Shown in pieces: positions 23,101-36,656 of a stretch of 64,000 nt of DNA. The stretch covers positions 357,233,066 to 357,297,065 of the forward strand of contig OZ024742.1 in NCBI GenBank assembly GCA_964016885.1, read 5' to 3'. The notes under the pieces are model-generated. The model was given only the letters and a program-made list of their open reading frames with translations. It did not search any database and was not told where the DNA came from. The position numbers were made by a program, and so were the translations under genes. How positions within the stretch are numbered: position 1 is the stretch's first letter; every line of letters begins with the position of its first letter. The stretch comes from Eledone cirrhosa (taxonomy: Eukaryota; Mollusca; Cephalopoda; Octopoda; Eledonidae).

Positions 23101-26100
23101 GGTGGATTGGTAGTATTGGTAGAGGGTAGGACACCATGCTCGGGTGGTGGTTTTGCAGTGTCACTAGAGGGTCGGACAACATGCTAGGGTGGTGGTTTGG
23201 CAGTGTCGGTAGTGGGTCGGACACCATTCTAGGGTGGTGGATTGGCAGTACTGGTAGAGGGTTGGAAACCATGCTAGGGTGGTGGATTGGCAGTATTGGT
23301 AGAGGGTCGGACACCATGCTAGGGTGGTAGTTTAGCAGTGTTGGTAGAGGGTCGGCCACCATGCTAGGGTGGTGGATTGGTAGTATTGTTAGAGAGTAGG
23401 ACACCATGTTAGGGTGGTGGATTGGTAGTGTCGGTAGAGAGTAGGACACCATGCTAGGGTGGTGGATTGGCAGTATTGGTAGAGGGTAGGACACCATGCT
23501 AGGGTGGTGGATTGGTAGTATTGCTAGAGAGTAGGACACCATGCTAGGGTGGTAGATTGGCAGTATTGGTAGAGGGTTGGACACCATGCTAGGGTCGTGG
23601 TTTGGCAGTATTGATAGAGGGTCGGACACCATGCTAGGGTGGTGGCTTGGCAGTATTTGTAGAGGGTAGGACACCATGCTAGGGTGGTGGATTGGTAGTA
23701 TTGGTAGAGAGTAGGACACCATGTTAGGGTGGTGGATTGGTAGTATTGGTAGAGGGTCGGACACCATGCTAGCGTGGTGGATTGGTAGTGTCGGAGGAGG
23801 GTAGGACACCATGCTAGGCTGGCGGATTGGCAGTATTGGTAGAGAGTAGGACACCATGCTAGGGTGGTGGATTGGTAGTTTTGGTATACAGTAGGACACC
23901 ATGTTAGGGTGGTGGATTGGTAGTATTGGTAGAGGGTAGGACACCATGCAAGGGTAGTGGATTGGTAGTATTGGTAGAGAGTAGGACACCATGTTAGGGT
24001 GGTGGATTGGCAGTATTGGTAGAGGGTAGGACACCATGCTAGGGTGGTGGATTTGTAGTATTGGTAGTAAGTAGGACACCATGCTAAAGTGGTGGATTGG
24101 TAGTGTCGGTAGAGGGTAGAACACCATGCTAGGGTGGTAGATTGGCAGTATTGGTAGAGAGTAGGACACCATGTTAGGGTGGTGGATTTGTAGTATTGGT
24201 AGTAAGTAGGACACCATGCTAGGGTGGTGGATTGGTAGTGTCGGTAGAGGGTAGAACACCATGCTAGGGTGGTAGATTGGCAGTATTGGTAGAGAGTAGG
24301 ACACCATGCCAGGGTGGTGGATTGGTAGTATTGGTAGAGGGTAGGACACCATGCTAGGGTGGTGGATTGGTAGTATTGGTTGAGGGTAGGACACCATGCT
24401 AGGGTGGTGGATTGGTAGTATTGGTAGAGGGTAGGACACCATGCTCGGGTGGTGGTTTGCAGTGTCACTAGAGGGTCGGACAACATGCTAGGGTGGTGGT
24501 TTGGCAGTGTCGGTAGAGGGTCGGACACCATTCTAGGGTGGTGGATTGGCAGTACTGGTAGAGGGTTGGAAACCATGCTAGGGTGGTGGATTGGCAGTAT
24601 TGGTAGAGGGTCGGACACCATGCTAGGGTGGTGGATTGGTAGTATTGTTAGAGAGTAGGACACCATGTTAGGGTGGTGGATTGGTAGTGTCGGTAGAGAG
24701 TAGGACACCATGCTAGGGTGGTGGATTGGCAGTATTGGTAGAGGGTAGGACACCATGCTAGGGTGGTGGATTGGTAGTATTGCTAGAGAGTAGGACACCA
24801 TGCTAGGGTGGTAGATTGGCAGTATTGGTAGAGGGTTGGACACCATGCTAGGGTCGTGGTTTGGCAGTATTAATAGAGGGTAGGACACCATGCTAGGGTG
24901 GTGGCTTGGCAGTATTGGTAGAGGGTAGGACACCATGCTAGGGTGGTGGATTGGTAGTGTCGTTAGAGGGTAGGACACCATGCTAGGCTGGTGGATTGGC
25001 AGTATTGGTAGAGAGTAGGACACCATGCTAGGGTGGTGGATTGGTAGTTTTGGTAGACAGTAGGACACCATGTTAGGGTGGTGGATTGTTAGTATTGGTA
25101 AAGGGTAGGACACCATGCTAGGGTGGTGGATTGGTAGTATTGGTAGAGGGTAGGACACCATGCTAGTGTGGTGGATTGGTAGTATTGGTAGAGGGTAGGA
25201 CACCATGCTAGGGTGGTGGATTGGCAGGATTGGTAGAGAGTAGGACACCATGCTAGGGTGCTGGATTGGTAGTATTGGTAGAGGGTAGGACACCATGCTA
25301 GGGTGGTGGATTGGCAGTATTGGTAGAGAGTAGGACACCATGCTAGGGTGGTGGATTGGTAGTATTGGTAGAGGGTAGGACACCTTGCTAGGGTGGTGTA
25401 TTGGTAGTATTGGTAGAGGGTAGGACACCATGCTAGGGTGGTGGATTGGTAGTATTGGTAGAGGGTCGGCCAACATGCTAGGGTGGTGGATTGGTAGTAT
25501 TGGTAGAGGGTAGGACACCATGCTAGGGTGGTGGATTGGTAGTATTGGTAGAGAGTAGGACACCATGTTAGGGTGGTGGATTGGTAGTATTGGTAGAGGG
25601 TCGGACACCATGCTAGCGTGGTGGATTGGTAGTGTCGGAGGAGGGTAGGACACCATGCTAGGCTGGTGGATTGGCAGTATTGGTAGAGAATAGGACACCA
25701 TGCTAGGGTGGTGGATTGGTAGTTTTGGTATACAGTAGGACACCATGTTAGGGTGGTGGATTGGTAGTATTGGTAGAGGATAGGACACCATGCAAGGGTG
25801 GTGGATTGGTAGTATTGGTAGAGAGTAGGACACCATGTTAGGGTGGTGGATTGGCAGTATTGGTAGAGGGTAGGACACCATGCTAGGGTGGTGGATTGGT
25901 AGTATTGGTAGAGAGTAGGACACCATGTTAGGGTGGTGGATTTGTAGTATTGGTAGTAAGTAGGACACCATGCTAAAGTGGTGGATTGGTAGTGTCGGTA
26001 GAGGGTAGAACACCATGCTAGGGTGGTTGATTGGCTGTATTGGTAGAGGGTAGGACACCATGCTAGGGTGGTGGATTGGTAGTATTGGTAGAGAGTAGGA

Positions 26101-29100
26101 CACCATGTTAGGGTGGTGGATTTGTAGTATTGGTAGTGAGTAGGACAGCATGCTAAAGTGGTGGATTGGTAGTGTCGGTAGAGGGTAGAACACCATGCTA
26201 GGGTGGTAGATTGGCAGTATTGGTAGAGAGTAGGACACCATGCCAGGGTGGTGGATTGGTACTATTGGTAGAGGGTAGGACACCATGCTAGGGTGGTGGA
26301 TTGGTAGTATTGGTAGAGGGTAGGACACCATGCTAGGGTGGTGGATTGGTAGTATTGGTAGAGGGTCGGACAACATGCTAGGGTGGTGGTTTGGCAGTGT
26401 CGGTAGAGGGTCGGACACCATTCTAGGGTGGTGGATTGGCAGTACTGGTAGAGGGTTGGAAACCATGCTAGGGTGGTGGATTGGCAGCATTGGTAGAGGG
26501 TCGGACACCATGCTAGGGTGGTAGTTTAGCAGTGTTGGTAGAGGGCCGGCCACCATGCTAGGGTGGTGGATTGGTAGTATTGTTAGAGAGTAGGACACCA
26601 TGTTAGGGTGGTGGATTGGTAGTATTGGTAGAGAGTAGGACACCATGCTAGGGTGGTGGATTGGTAGTATTGGTAGAGGGTAGGAAACCTTGCTAGGGTG
26701 GTGGATTGGTAGTATTGGTAGAGGGTAGGACACCATGCTAGTGTGGTGGATTGGTAGTATTGGTAGAGGGTAGGACACCATGCTAGGGTGGTGGATTGGC
26801 AGTATTGGTAGAGAGTAGGACACCATGCTAGGGTGCTGGATTGGTAGTATTGGTAGAGGGTAGGACACCATGCTAGGGTGGTGGATTGGCAGTATTGGTA
26901 GAGAGTAGGACACCATGCCAGGGTCATGGTTTGGCAGTATTGGTAGAGGGTCGGACACCATGCTAGGGTGGTGGCTTGGCAGTATCGCTAGAGGGTCGGA
27001 CGCCATGCTAGGGGGGTTGTTTGGTAGTATTGGTAGAGGGTATGACACCATGCTAGGGTGGTGGATTGGTAGTATTGGTAGAGGGTAGGACACCATGCTA
27101 GGGTGGTGGATTGGTAGTATTGGTAGAGAGTAGGACACCATGTTAGGGTGGTGGATTGGTAGTATTGGTAGAGGGTCGGACACCATGTTAGGGTGGTGGA
27201 TTTGTAGTATTGGTAGTAAGTAGGACACCATGCTAAAGTGGTGGATTGGTAGTGTCGGTAGAGGGTAGAACACCATGCTAGGGTGGTAGATTGGCAGTAT
27301 TGGTAGAGAGTAGGACACCATGCCAGGGTGGTGGATTGGTACTATTGGTAGAGGGTAGGACACCATGCTAGGGTGGTGGATTGGTAGTATTGGTAGAGGG
27401 TAGGACACCATGCTAGGGTGGTGGATTGGTAGTATTGGTAGAGGGTCGGACAACATGCTAGGGTGGTGGATTGGCAGTACTGGTAGAGGGTTGGCAACCA
27501 TGCTAGGGTGGTGGATTGGCAGCATTGGTAGAGGGTCGGACACCATGCTAGGGTGGTAGTTTAGCAGTGTTGGTAGAGGGTCGGCCACCATGTTAGGGTG
27601 GTGGATTGGTAGTATTGGTAGAGGGTCGGACACCATGCTAGGGTGGTGGATTGGTAGTATTGGTAGAGGGTCGGACACCATGCTAGCGTGGTGGATTGGT
27701 AGTGTCGGAGGAGGGTAGGACACCATGCTAGGCTGGCGGATTGGCAGTATTGGTAGAGAGTAGGACACCATGCTAGGTGGTGGATTGGTAGTTTTGGTAT
27801 ACAGTAGGACACCATGTTAGGGTGGTGGATTGGTAGTATTGGTAGAGGGTAGGACACCATGCTAGGGTGGTGGATTGGTAGTTTTGGTATACAGTAGGAC
27901 ACCATGTTAGGGTGGTGGATTGGTAGTATTGGTAGAGGGTAGGACACCATGCAAGTGTAGTGGATTGGTAGTATTGGTAGAGAGTAGGACACCATGTTAG
28001 GGTGGTGGATTGGCAGTATTGGTAGAGGGTAGGACACCATGCTAGGGTGGTGGATTGGTAGTATTGGTAGAGAGTAGGACACCATGTTAGGGTGGTGGAT
28101 TTGTAGTATTGGTAGTAAGTAGGACACCATGCTAAAGTGGTGGATTGGTAGTGTCGGTAGAGGGTAGAACACCATGCTAGGGTGGTAGATTGGCAGTATT
28201 GGTAGAGAGTAGGACACCATGCCAGGGTGGTGGATTGGTAGTATTGGTAGAGGGTAGGACACCATGCTAGGGTGGTGGATTGGTAGTATTGGTTGAGGGT
28301 AGGACACCATGCTAGGGTGGTGGATTGGTAGTATTGGTAGAGGGTAGGACACCATGCTAGGGTGGTGGATTGGCAGTACTGGTAGAGGGTTGGAAACCAT
28401 GCTAGGGTGGTGGATTGGCAGTATTGGTAGAGGGTCGGACACCATGCTAGGGTGGTAGTTTAGCAGTGTTGGTAGAGGGTAGAACACCATGCTAGTGTGG
28501 TAGATTGGCAGTATTGGTAGAGAGTAGGACACCATGCTAGGGTGGTGGATTGGTAGTGTCGTTAGAGGGTAGGATACCATGCTAGGGTGGTGGATTGGCA
28601 GTATTGGTAGAGAGTAGCACACCATTCTAGGGTGGTGGATTGGCAGTATTGGTAGAGGTTAGGACCCCATGCCACGGTGGTGGATTGGCAGTATTGGTAG
28701 AGAGTAGGACACCATGCTAGGGTGGTGGATTGGCAGTATTGGTAGAGAGTAGGACACCATGCTAGGGTGGTGGATTGGTAGTATTGGTAGAGGGTAGGAC
28801 AACTTGCTAGGGTGGTGGATTGGTAGTATTGGTAGAGATTAGGACACCATGCTAGGGTGGTGGATTGGCAGTATTGGTAGAGAGTAGGACACCATGCTAG
28901 GGTGCTGGATTGGTAGTATTGGTAGAGGGTAGGACACCATGCTAGGGTGGTGGATTGGCAGTATTGGTAGAGAGTAGGACACCATGCTAGGGTGGTGGAT
29001 TGGTAGTATTGGTAGAGGGTAGGACACCATGCTAGGGTGGTGGATTGGTAGTATTGGTAGAGAGTAGGACACCATGCTAGGGTGGTGGATTGGTAGTATT

Positions 29101-30900
29101 GGTAGAGGGTAGGACACCTTGCTAGGGTGGTGTATTGGTAGTATTGGTAGAGGGTAGGACACCATGCTAGTGTGGTGGATTGGTAGTATTGGTAGAGGGT
29201 CGGCCAACATGCTAGGGTGGTGGATTGGTAGTATTGGTAGAGGGTAGGACACCATGCTAGGGTGGTGGATTGGCAGTATTGGTAGAGAGTAGGACACCAT
29301 GCTAGGGTGCTGGATTGGTAGTATTGGTAGAGGGTAGGACACCATGCTAGGGTGGTGGATTGGCAGTATTGGTAGAGAGTAGGACACCATGCTAGGGTGG
29401 TGGATTGGTAGTATTGGTAGAGGGTAGGACACCTTGCTAGGGTGGTGTATTGGTATATTGGTAGAGGGTAGGACACCATGCTAGGGTGGTGGATTGGTAG
29501 TATTGGTAGAGGGTCGGCCAATATGCTAGGGTGGTGGATTGGTAGTATTGGTAGAGGGTAGGACACCATGCTAGGGTGGTGGATTGGTAGTATTGGTAGA
29601 GAGTAGGACACCATGTTAGGGTGGTGGATTGGTAGTATTGGTAGAGGGTAGGACACCATGCTAGGGTGGTGGATTGGTAGTGTCGGAGGAGGGTAGGACA
29701 CCATGCTAGGCTGGTGGATTGGCAGTATTGGTAGAGAGTAGGACACCATGTTAGGGTGGTGGATTGGTAGTATTGGTAGAGGGTCGGACACCATGCTAGC
29801 GTGGTGGATTGGTAGTGTCGGAGGAGGGTAGGACACCATGCTAGGGTGGTGGATTGGTAGTTTTGGTATACAGTAGGACACCATGTTAGGGTGGTGGATT
29901 GGTAGTATTGGTAGAGGATAGGACACCATGCAAGGGTGGTGGATTGGTAGTATTGGTAGAGAGTAGGACACCATGTTAGGGTGGTGGATTGGCAGTATTG
30001 GTAGAGGGTAGGACACCATGCTAGGGTGGTGGATTGGTAGTATTGGTAGAGAGTAGGACACCATGTTAGGGTGGTGGATTTGTAGTATTGGTAGTAAGTA
30101 GGACACCATGCTAAAGTGGTGGATTGGTAGTGTCGGTAGAGGGTAGAACACCATGCTAGGGTGGTAGATTGGCAGTATTGGTAGAGAGTAGGACACCATG
30201 CCAGGGTGGTGGATTGGTAGTATTGGTAGAGGGTAGGACACCATGCTAGGGTGGTGGATTGGCAGTACTGGTAGAGGGTTGGAAACCATGCTAGGGTGGT
30301 GGATTGGCAGCATTGGTAGAGGGTCGGACACCATGCTAGCGTGGTGGATTGGTAGTATTGTTAGAGAGTAGGACACCATGTTAGGGTGGTGGATTGGTAG
30401 TGTCGGTAGAGAGTAGGACACCATGCTAGGGTGGTGGATTGGCAGTATTGGTAGAGGGTAGGACACCATGCTAGGGTGGTGGATTGGTAGTATTGCTAGA
30501 GAGTAGGACACCTTGCTAGGGTGGTGGATTGGTAGTATTGTTAGAGGGTATGACACCATGCTAGGGTGGTGGATTGGTAGTATTGGTAGACGGTAGGACA
30601 CCATGCTAGGGTGGTGGATTGGTAGTGTCGGTAGAGGGTAGAACACCATGCTAGGGTGGTGGATTTGTAGTATTGGTAGAGAGTAGGACACCATGCTAGG
30701 GTGGTGGATTGGTAGTATTGGTAGAGGGTAGGAAACCTTGCTAGGGTGGTGGATTGGTAGTATTGTTAGAGGGTAGGAAACCTTTCTAGGGTGGTGGATT
30801 GGTAGTATTGTTAGAGGGTAGGACACCATGCTAGGGTGGTGGATTGGCAGTATTGGTAGAGAGTAGCCCACCATTCTAGGGTGGTGGATTGGCAGTATTG
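20196..30900 (+). repeat. More diverged array domain
   Basis: Units here carry the GAGAGT, GGCAG and GTGTCGG forms far more often, and frame changes occur at about 24459, 27774 and 29455 (each -1). A recurrent three-unit cluster contains GGATTTGTAG, CATGCTAAAGTGG and GTAGAACACC. The CTAAAGTGG marker lies at about 22915, 24085, 25973, 26153, 27233, 28132 and 30111, at spacings that are unit multiples (26, 42, 4, 24, 20 and 44 units, some with -1). The cluster has been copied repeatedly within this domain. Confidence 0.8.
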
Positions 30901-31199
30901 GTAGAGGTTAGGACACCATGCTAGGGTGCTGGATTGGTAGTATTGGTAGAGGGTAGGAAACCTTGCTAGGGTGGTGGATTGGTAGTATTGTTAGAGGGTA
31001 GGAAACCTTTCTAGGGTGGTGGATTGGTAGTATTGTTAGAGGGTAGGACACCATGCTAGGGTGGTGGATTGGTAGTATTGGTAGAGGGTAGGACACCATG
31101 CTAGGGTGGTGGATTGGCAGTATTGGTAGAGAGTAGGACACCATGCTAGGGTGCTGGATTGGTAGTATTGGTAGAGGGTAGGACACCATGTTAGGGTGG

Positions 31200-32735
31200 T
31201 GGATTGGCAGGATTGGTAGAGGGTAGGAATCCATGCTAGGGTGGTGGATTGGTAGTATTGGTAGAGAGTAGGACACCATGCTAGATTGGTGGATTGGTAG
31301 TATTGGTAGAGAGTAGGACACCATGTTAGGGTGGTGGATTGGTAGTATTGGTAGAGGGTCGGACACCATGCTAGGGTGGTGGATTGGTAGTGTCGGTAGA
31401 GGGTAGGACACCATGCTAGGGTGGTGGATTGGCAGTATTCGTAGAGAGTAGGACACCATGCTAGTGTGGTGGATTGGTAGTATTGGTAGAGAGTAGGACA
31501 CCATGCTAGGGTGGTGAATTGGTAGTATTGGTAGAGGGTAGGACACTTTGCTAGGGTGGTGGATTGGTAGTATTGGTAGAGGGCAGGACACCATGCTAGG
31601 GTGGTGGATTGGTAGTATTGGTAGAGGGTCGGCCAACATGCTAGGGTGGTGGATTTGTAGTATTGGTAGAGGGTAGGACACCATGTTTGGGTGCTGGAAT
31701 GGCAGTATTGGTAGAGGGTCTGTCACCAAGTTAGTGTGGTGGATTGTCGGTATTGGTAGATGGTAGGCCACCATGCTAGGGTGGTGGATTGGTAGTATTG
31801 GTAGAGGGTATGACACCATGCTAGGGTGGTGGATTGGTAGTATTGGTAGACGGTAGGACACCATGCTAGGGTGGTGGATTGGTAGTATTGGTAGAGGGTC
31901 GGACACCATGCTAGGGTGGTGGATTGGTAGTGTCGGTAGAGGGTAGGACACCATGCTAGGGTGGTGGATTGGCAGTTTTGGTAGAGAGTAGGACACCATG
32001 CTAGGGTGGTGGATTGGTAGTATTGGTAGAGGGTAGGACACCATGCTAGGGTGGTGGATTGGTAGTATTGGTAGAGAGTAGGATACCATGCTAGGGTGGT
32101 GGATTGGTAGTGTCGGTAGAGCGTAGAACACCATGCTAGGGTGGTAGATTGGCATTATTGGTAGAGAGTAGGATACCATGCTAGCGTGGTGGATTGGTAG
32201 TGTCGGTAGAGAGTAGGACTCCATGCTAGGGTGGTGGATTGGCAGTATTGGTAGAGGGTCTGACACCATGCTAGGGTGGTGGTTTGGTAGTATTGGTAGA
32301 GGGTCGGACACCATGCTAGCGTGGTGTCTTGGCAGTGGCGGTAGAGGGTCGGACACCATGCTAGGGTGGTGGTTTGGTAGTATTGGTAGAGGGTATGACG
32401 CCATGCTAGGGTGGTGGATTGGTAGTATTGGTAGAGGGTAGGACACCATGTTAGGGTGGTGGATTGGTAGTATTGGTAGAGGGTCGGACACCATGCTAGG
32501 GTGGTGGATTGGTAGTGTCGGTAGAGGGTAGAACACCATGCTAGGGTGGTAGATTGGGCAGTATTGCTAGAGAGTAGGACACCATGCTAGCGTGGTGGAT
32601 TGGTAGTGTCGGTAGAGAGTAGGACACCATGCTAGCATGGTGGATTGGCAGTATTGGTAGAGAGTAGCACACCATGCTAGGGTGGTGGATTGGTAGTATT
32701 GGTAGAGGGTAGGACACCATGCTAGGGTGGTGGAT
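31200..32735 (+). repeat. Higher-order block P, copy 1
   Basis: Contains in order GGTAGGAATCCATGC, GCTAGATTGG, CACTTTGCTAG, CTGTCACCAAGTTAGTG, GATTGTCGG, GTGTCTTGGCAGTGGCGG and the 46-bp unit with AGATTGGGCAGT (about 32556). The same ordered markers recur at an offset of 3,916 bp in the next P copy (for example CACTTTGC at 31541 and 35457 lines), so copying kept unit order. Confidence 0.85.
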
Positions 32736-34805
32736 TGGCAGTGCCGGTAGAGGGTAGGACACCATGCTAGGTTGGCGGATTGGCAGTATTGGTAGAGGGT
32801 AGGACACCATGCTAGCGTGGTGGATTGGTAGTGTCGGTAGAGGGTCGGCCACCATGCTAGGGTTGTGGATTGGTAATATTGGTAGAGGGTAGGACACCAT
32901 GCTAGGGTGGTGGATTGGTAGTATTGGTAGAGGGTCGGTGACCATGTTAGGGTGGTGGATTGGCAGGATTGGTAGAGGGTAGGAATCCATGCTAGGGTGG
33001 TGGATTGGTAGTATTGGTAGAGGGTAGGACACCATGCTAGATTGGTGGATTGGTAGTATTGGTAGAGAGTAGGACACCATGTTAGGGTGGTGGATTGGTA
33101 GTATTGGTAGAGGGTCGGACACCATGCTAGGGTGGTGGTTTGGTAGTGTCGGTATCGGGTAGGACACCATGCTAGGGTGGTGGATTGGCAGTATTCGTAG
33201 AGAGTAGGACACCATGCTAGTGTGGTGGATTGGTAGTATTGGTAGAGAGTAGGACACCATGCTAGTGTGGTGGATTGGTAGTATTGGTAGAGAGTAGGAC
33301 ACCATGCTAGGGTGGTGGATTGGTAGTATTGGTATTGGGTAGGACACCATGCTAGGGTGGTGGATTGGTAGTATTGGTAGAGGGTCGGGCACCATGCTAG
33401 GGTGGTGGATTGGTAGTATTGGTAGAGGGTAGGACACCATCCTAGGGTGGTGGATTGGCAGTTTTGGTAGAGGGTTGGACACCATGCTAGGGTGGTGGAT
33501 TGGTAGTATTGGTAGAGGGTAGGACACCATGCTAGGGTGGTGGATTGGTAGTATTGGTAGAGGGTAGGACACCATGCTAGGGTGGTGGATTGGTAGTGTT
33601 GGTAGAGGGTAGTACACCATGCTAGGGTGGTGGATTGGTAGTATTGGTAGAGGGGCGGACACCATGCTAGGGTGGTGGATTGGTAGTATTGGTAGAGGGT
33701 AGGACACCATGCTAGGGTGGTGGATTGGTAGTATTGGTAGAGGGTATGGCACCATGCTAGGGTGGTGGATTGGTAGTATTGGTTGAGGGTCGGCCACCAT
33801 GTTAGGGTGATGGATTGGCAGTATTGGTAGAGGGTAGGACACCATGCTAGGGTGGTGGATTGGTAGTATTGGTAGAGGGTAGGACACCATGTTAGGGTGG
33901 TGGATTGGCAGTATTGGTAGAGGGTAGGACACCATGCGAGGGTGGTGGATTGCTAGTATTGGTAGAGGGTCGGCCACCATGTTTGGGTCGTGGAATGGCA
34001 GTATTGGTAGAGGGTAGGACACCATGCTAGGGTGGTGGATTGGTAGTATTGGTAGAGTGTCGGCCACCATGTTTGGGTGGTGGTATGGCAGTATTGGTAG
34101 AGGGTAGGACACCATACTAGGGTGGGGGATTGGTAGTGTCGGTAGAGAGTAGGACACCATGCTAGGGTGGTGGATTGGCAGTATTGGTAGAGAGTAGGAC
34201 ACCATGCTAGGGTGGTGGATTGGTAGTATTGGTAGAGAGTAGGACACCATGTTAGGGTGGTGGATTGGTAGTATTCGTAGAGAGTAGGACACCATGTTAG
34301 GGTGGTGGATTGGTAGTAATGGAAGAGGGTAGGACACCATGCTAGGTTGGTGGATTGGCAGTATTAGTAGAGAGTAGGACACCATGCTAGGGTGGTGGAT
34401 TGGCAGTATTGGTAGAGGGTCGGACACCATGCTAGGGTGGTGGATTGGTAGTATTGGTAGAGAGTAGGACACCATGCTAGGGTGGTGGATTGGCAGTATT
34501 GGTAGAGAGTAGGACACCATGCTAGGGTGGTGGATTGGCAGTATTGGTAGAGGGTCGGACACCGTGCTAGGGTGGTGGATTGGCAGTATTGGTAGAGAGT
34601 AGGACACCATGCTAGGGTGGTGGATTGGCAGTATTCTTAGAGAGTAGGACACCATGCTAGGGTGGTGGATTGGCAGTATTGGTAGAGAGTAGGACACCAT
34701 GCTAGGGTGGTGGATTGGTAGTATTGGTAGAGGGTAGGACACCATGCTAGGGTGGTGGATTGGTAGTATTGGTAGAGGGTAGGACACCATGCTAGGGTGG
34801 TGGAT
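32736..34805 (+). repeat. Higher-order block Q, copy 1
   Basis: Begins with GGCAGTGCCGGTAG (GTGCCGG at 32741), then GGTTGGCGG, GGTAATATTGG, GGTCGGTGACCATGTTAG, GGTATCGGG, GGTATTGGG, TAATGGAAGAGGG, CACCGTGCTAG and GTATTCTTAG. It is about 2,070 bp (46 units). The following Q start lies at 34811, where only the first roughly 600 bp of Q are present before block P resumes. Confidence 0.85.
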
Positions 34806-36656
34806 TGGCAGTGCCGGTAGAGGGTAGGACACCATGCTAGGTTGGCGGATTGGTAGTATTGGTAGAGGGTAGGACACCATGCTAGCGTGGTGGATTGGTA
34901 GTGTCGGTAGAGGGTCGGCCACCATGCTAGGGTTGTGGATTGGTAATATTGGTAGAGGGTAGGACACCATGCTAGGGTGGTGGATTGGTAGTATTGGTAG
35001 AGGGTCGGTGACCATGTTAGGGTGGTGGATTGGCAGGATTGGTAGAGGGTAGGAATCCATGCTAGGGTGGTGGATTGGTAGTATTGGTAGAGGGTAGGAC
35101 ACCATGCTAGATTGGTGGATTGGTAGTATTGGTAGAGAGTAGGACACCATGTTAGGGTGGTGGATTGGTAGTATTGGTAGAGGGTCGGACACCATGCTAG
35201 GGTGGTGGTTTGGTAGTGTCGGTATCGGGTAGGACACCATGCTAGGGTGGTGGATTGGCAGTATTCGTAGAGAGTAGGACACCATGCTAGTGTGGTGGAT
35301 TGGTAGTATTGGTAGAGAGTAGGACACCATGCTAGTGTGGTGGATTGGTAGTATTGGTAGAGAGTAGGACACCATGCTAGTGTGGTGGATTGGTAGTATT
35401 GGTAGAGAGTAGGACACCATGCTAGGGTGGTGAATTGGTAGTATTGGTAGAGGGTAGGACACTTTGCTAGGGTGGTGGATTGGTAGTATTGGTAGAGGGC
35501 AGGACACCATGCTAGGGTGGTGGATTGGTAGTATTGGTAGAGGGTCGGCCAACATGCTAGGGTGGTGGATTTGTAGTATTGGTAGAGGGTAGGACACCAT
35601 GTTTGGGTGCTGGAATGGCAGTATTGGTAGAGGGTCTGTCACCAAGTTAGTGTGGTGGATTGTCGGTATTGGTAGATGGTAGGCCACCATGCTAGGGTGG
35701 TGGATTGGTAGTATTGGTAGAGGGTATGACACCATGCTAGGGTGGTGGATTGGTAGTATTGGTAGACGGTAGGACACCATGCTAGGGTGGTGGATTGGTA
35801 GTATTGGTAGAGGGTCGGACACCATGCTAGGGTGGTGGATTGGTAGTGTCGGTAGAGGGTAGGACACCATGCTAGGGTGGTGGATTGGCAGTTTTGGTAG
35901 AGAGTAGGACACCATGCTAGGGTGGTGGATTGGTAGTATTGGTAGAGGGTAGGACACCATGCTAGGGTGGTGGATTGGTAGTATTGGTAGAGAGTAGGAT
36001 ACCATGCTAGGGTGGTGGATTGGTAGTGTCGGTAGAGCGTAGAACACCATGCTAGGGTGGTAGATTGGCATTATTGGTAGAGAGTAGGATACCATGCTAG
36101 CGTGGTGGATTGGTAGTGTCGGTAGAGAGTAGGACTCCATGCTAGGGTGGTGGATTGGCAGTATTGGTAGAGGGTCTGACACCATGCTAGGGTGGTGGTT
36201 TGGTAGTATTGGTAGAGGGTCGGACACCATGCTAGCGTGGTGTCTTGGCAGTGGCGGTAGAGGGTCGGACACCATGCTAGGGTGGTGGTTTGGTAGTATT
36301 GGTAGAGGGTATGACGCCATGCTAGGGTGGTGGATTGGTAGTATTGGTAGAGGGTAGGACACCATGTTAGGGTGGTGGATTGGTAGTATTGGTAGAGGGT
36401 AGAACACCATGCTAGGGTGGTGGATTGGTAGTGTCGGTAGAGGGTAGAACACCATGCTAGGGTGGTAGATTGGGCAGTATTGCTAGAGAGTAGGACACCA
36501 TGCTAGCGTGGTGGATTGGTAGTGTCGGTAGAGAGTAGGACACCATGCTAGCATGGTGGATTGGCAGTATTGGTAGAGAGTAGCACACCATGCTAGGGTG
36601 GTGGATTGGTAGTATTGGTAGAGGGTAGGACACCATGCTAGGGTGGTGGATTGGCA
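34806..36656 (+). repeat. Partial Q joined to higher-order block P, copy 2
   Basis: 34806 to about 35370 repeats the first 600 bp of Q (offset 2,070 from 32736). The sequence then switches to P markers: CACTTTGCTAG at 35461, CACCAAGTTAGTG at about 35640, GTGGCGG at about 36253 and the AGATTGGGCAGT 46-bp unit at 36472. The switch occurs inside otherwise similar GAGAGTAGG units, as expected for unequal crossover between misaligned copies. Confidence 0.8.

Noticed and set aside
32223..32441. Plus-strand 72-codon frames (MLGWWIGSIGRG...) at 32223, 36139, 42394 and 45859
   Set aside because: They appear only where consecutive units carry something other than TAG at the GTAGG site. Their recurrence simply follows the P block copies.
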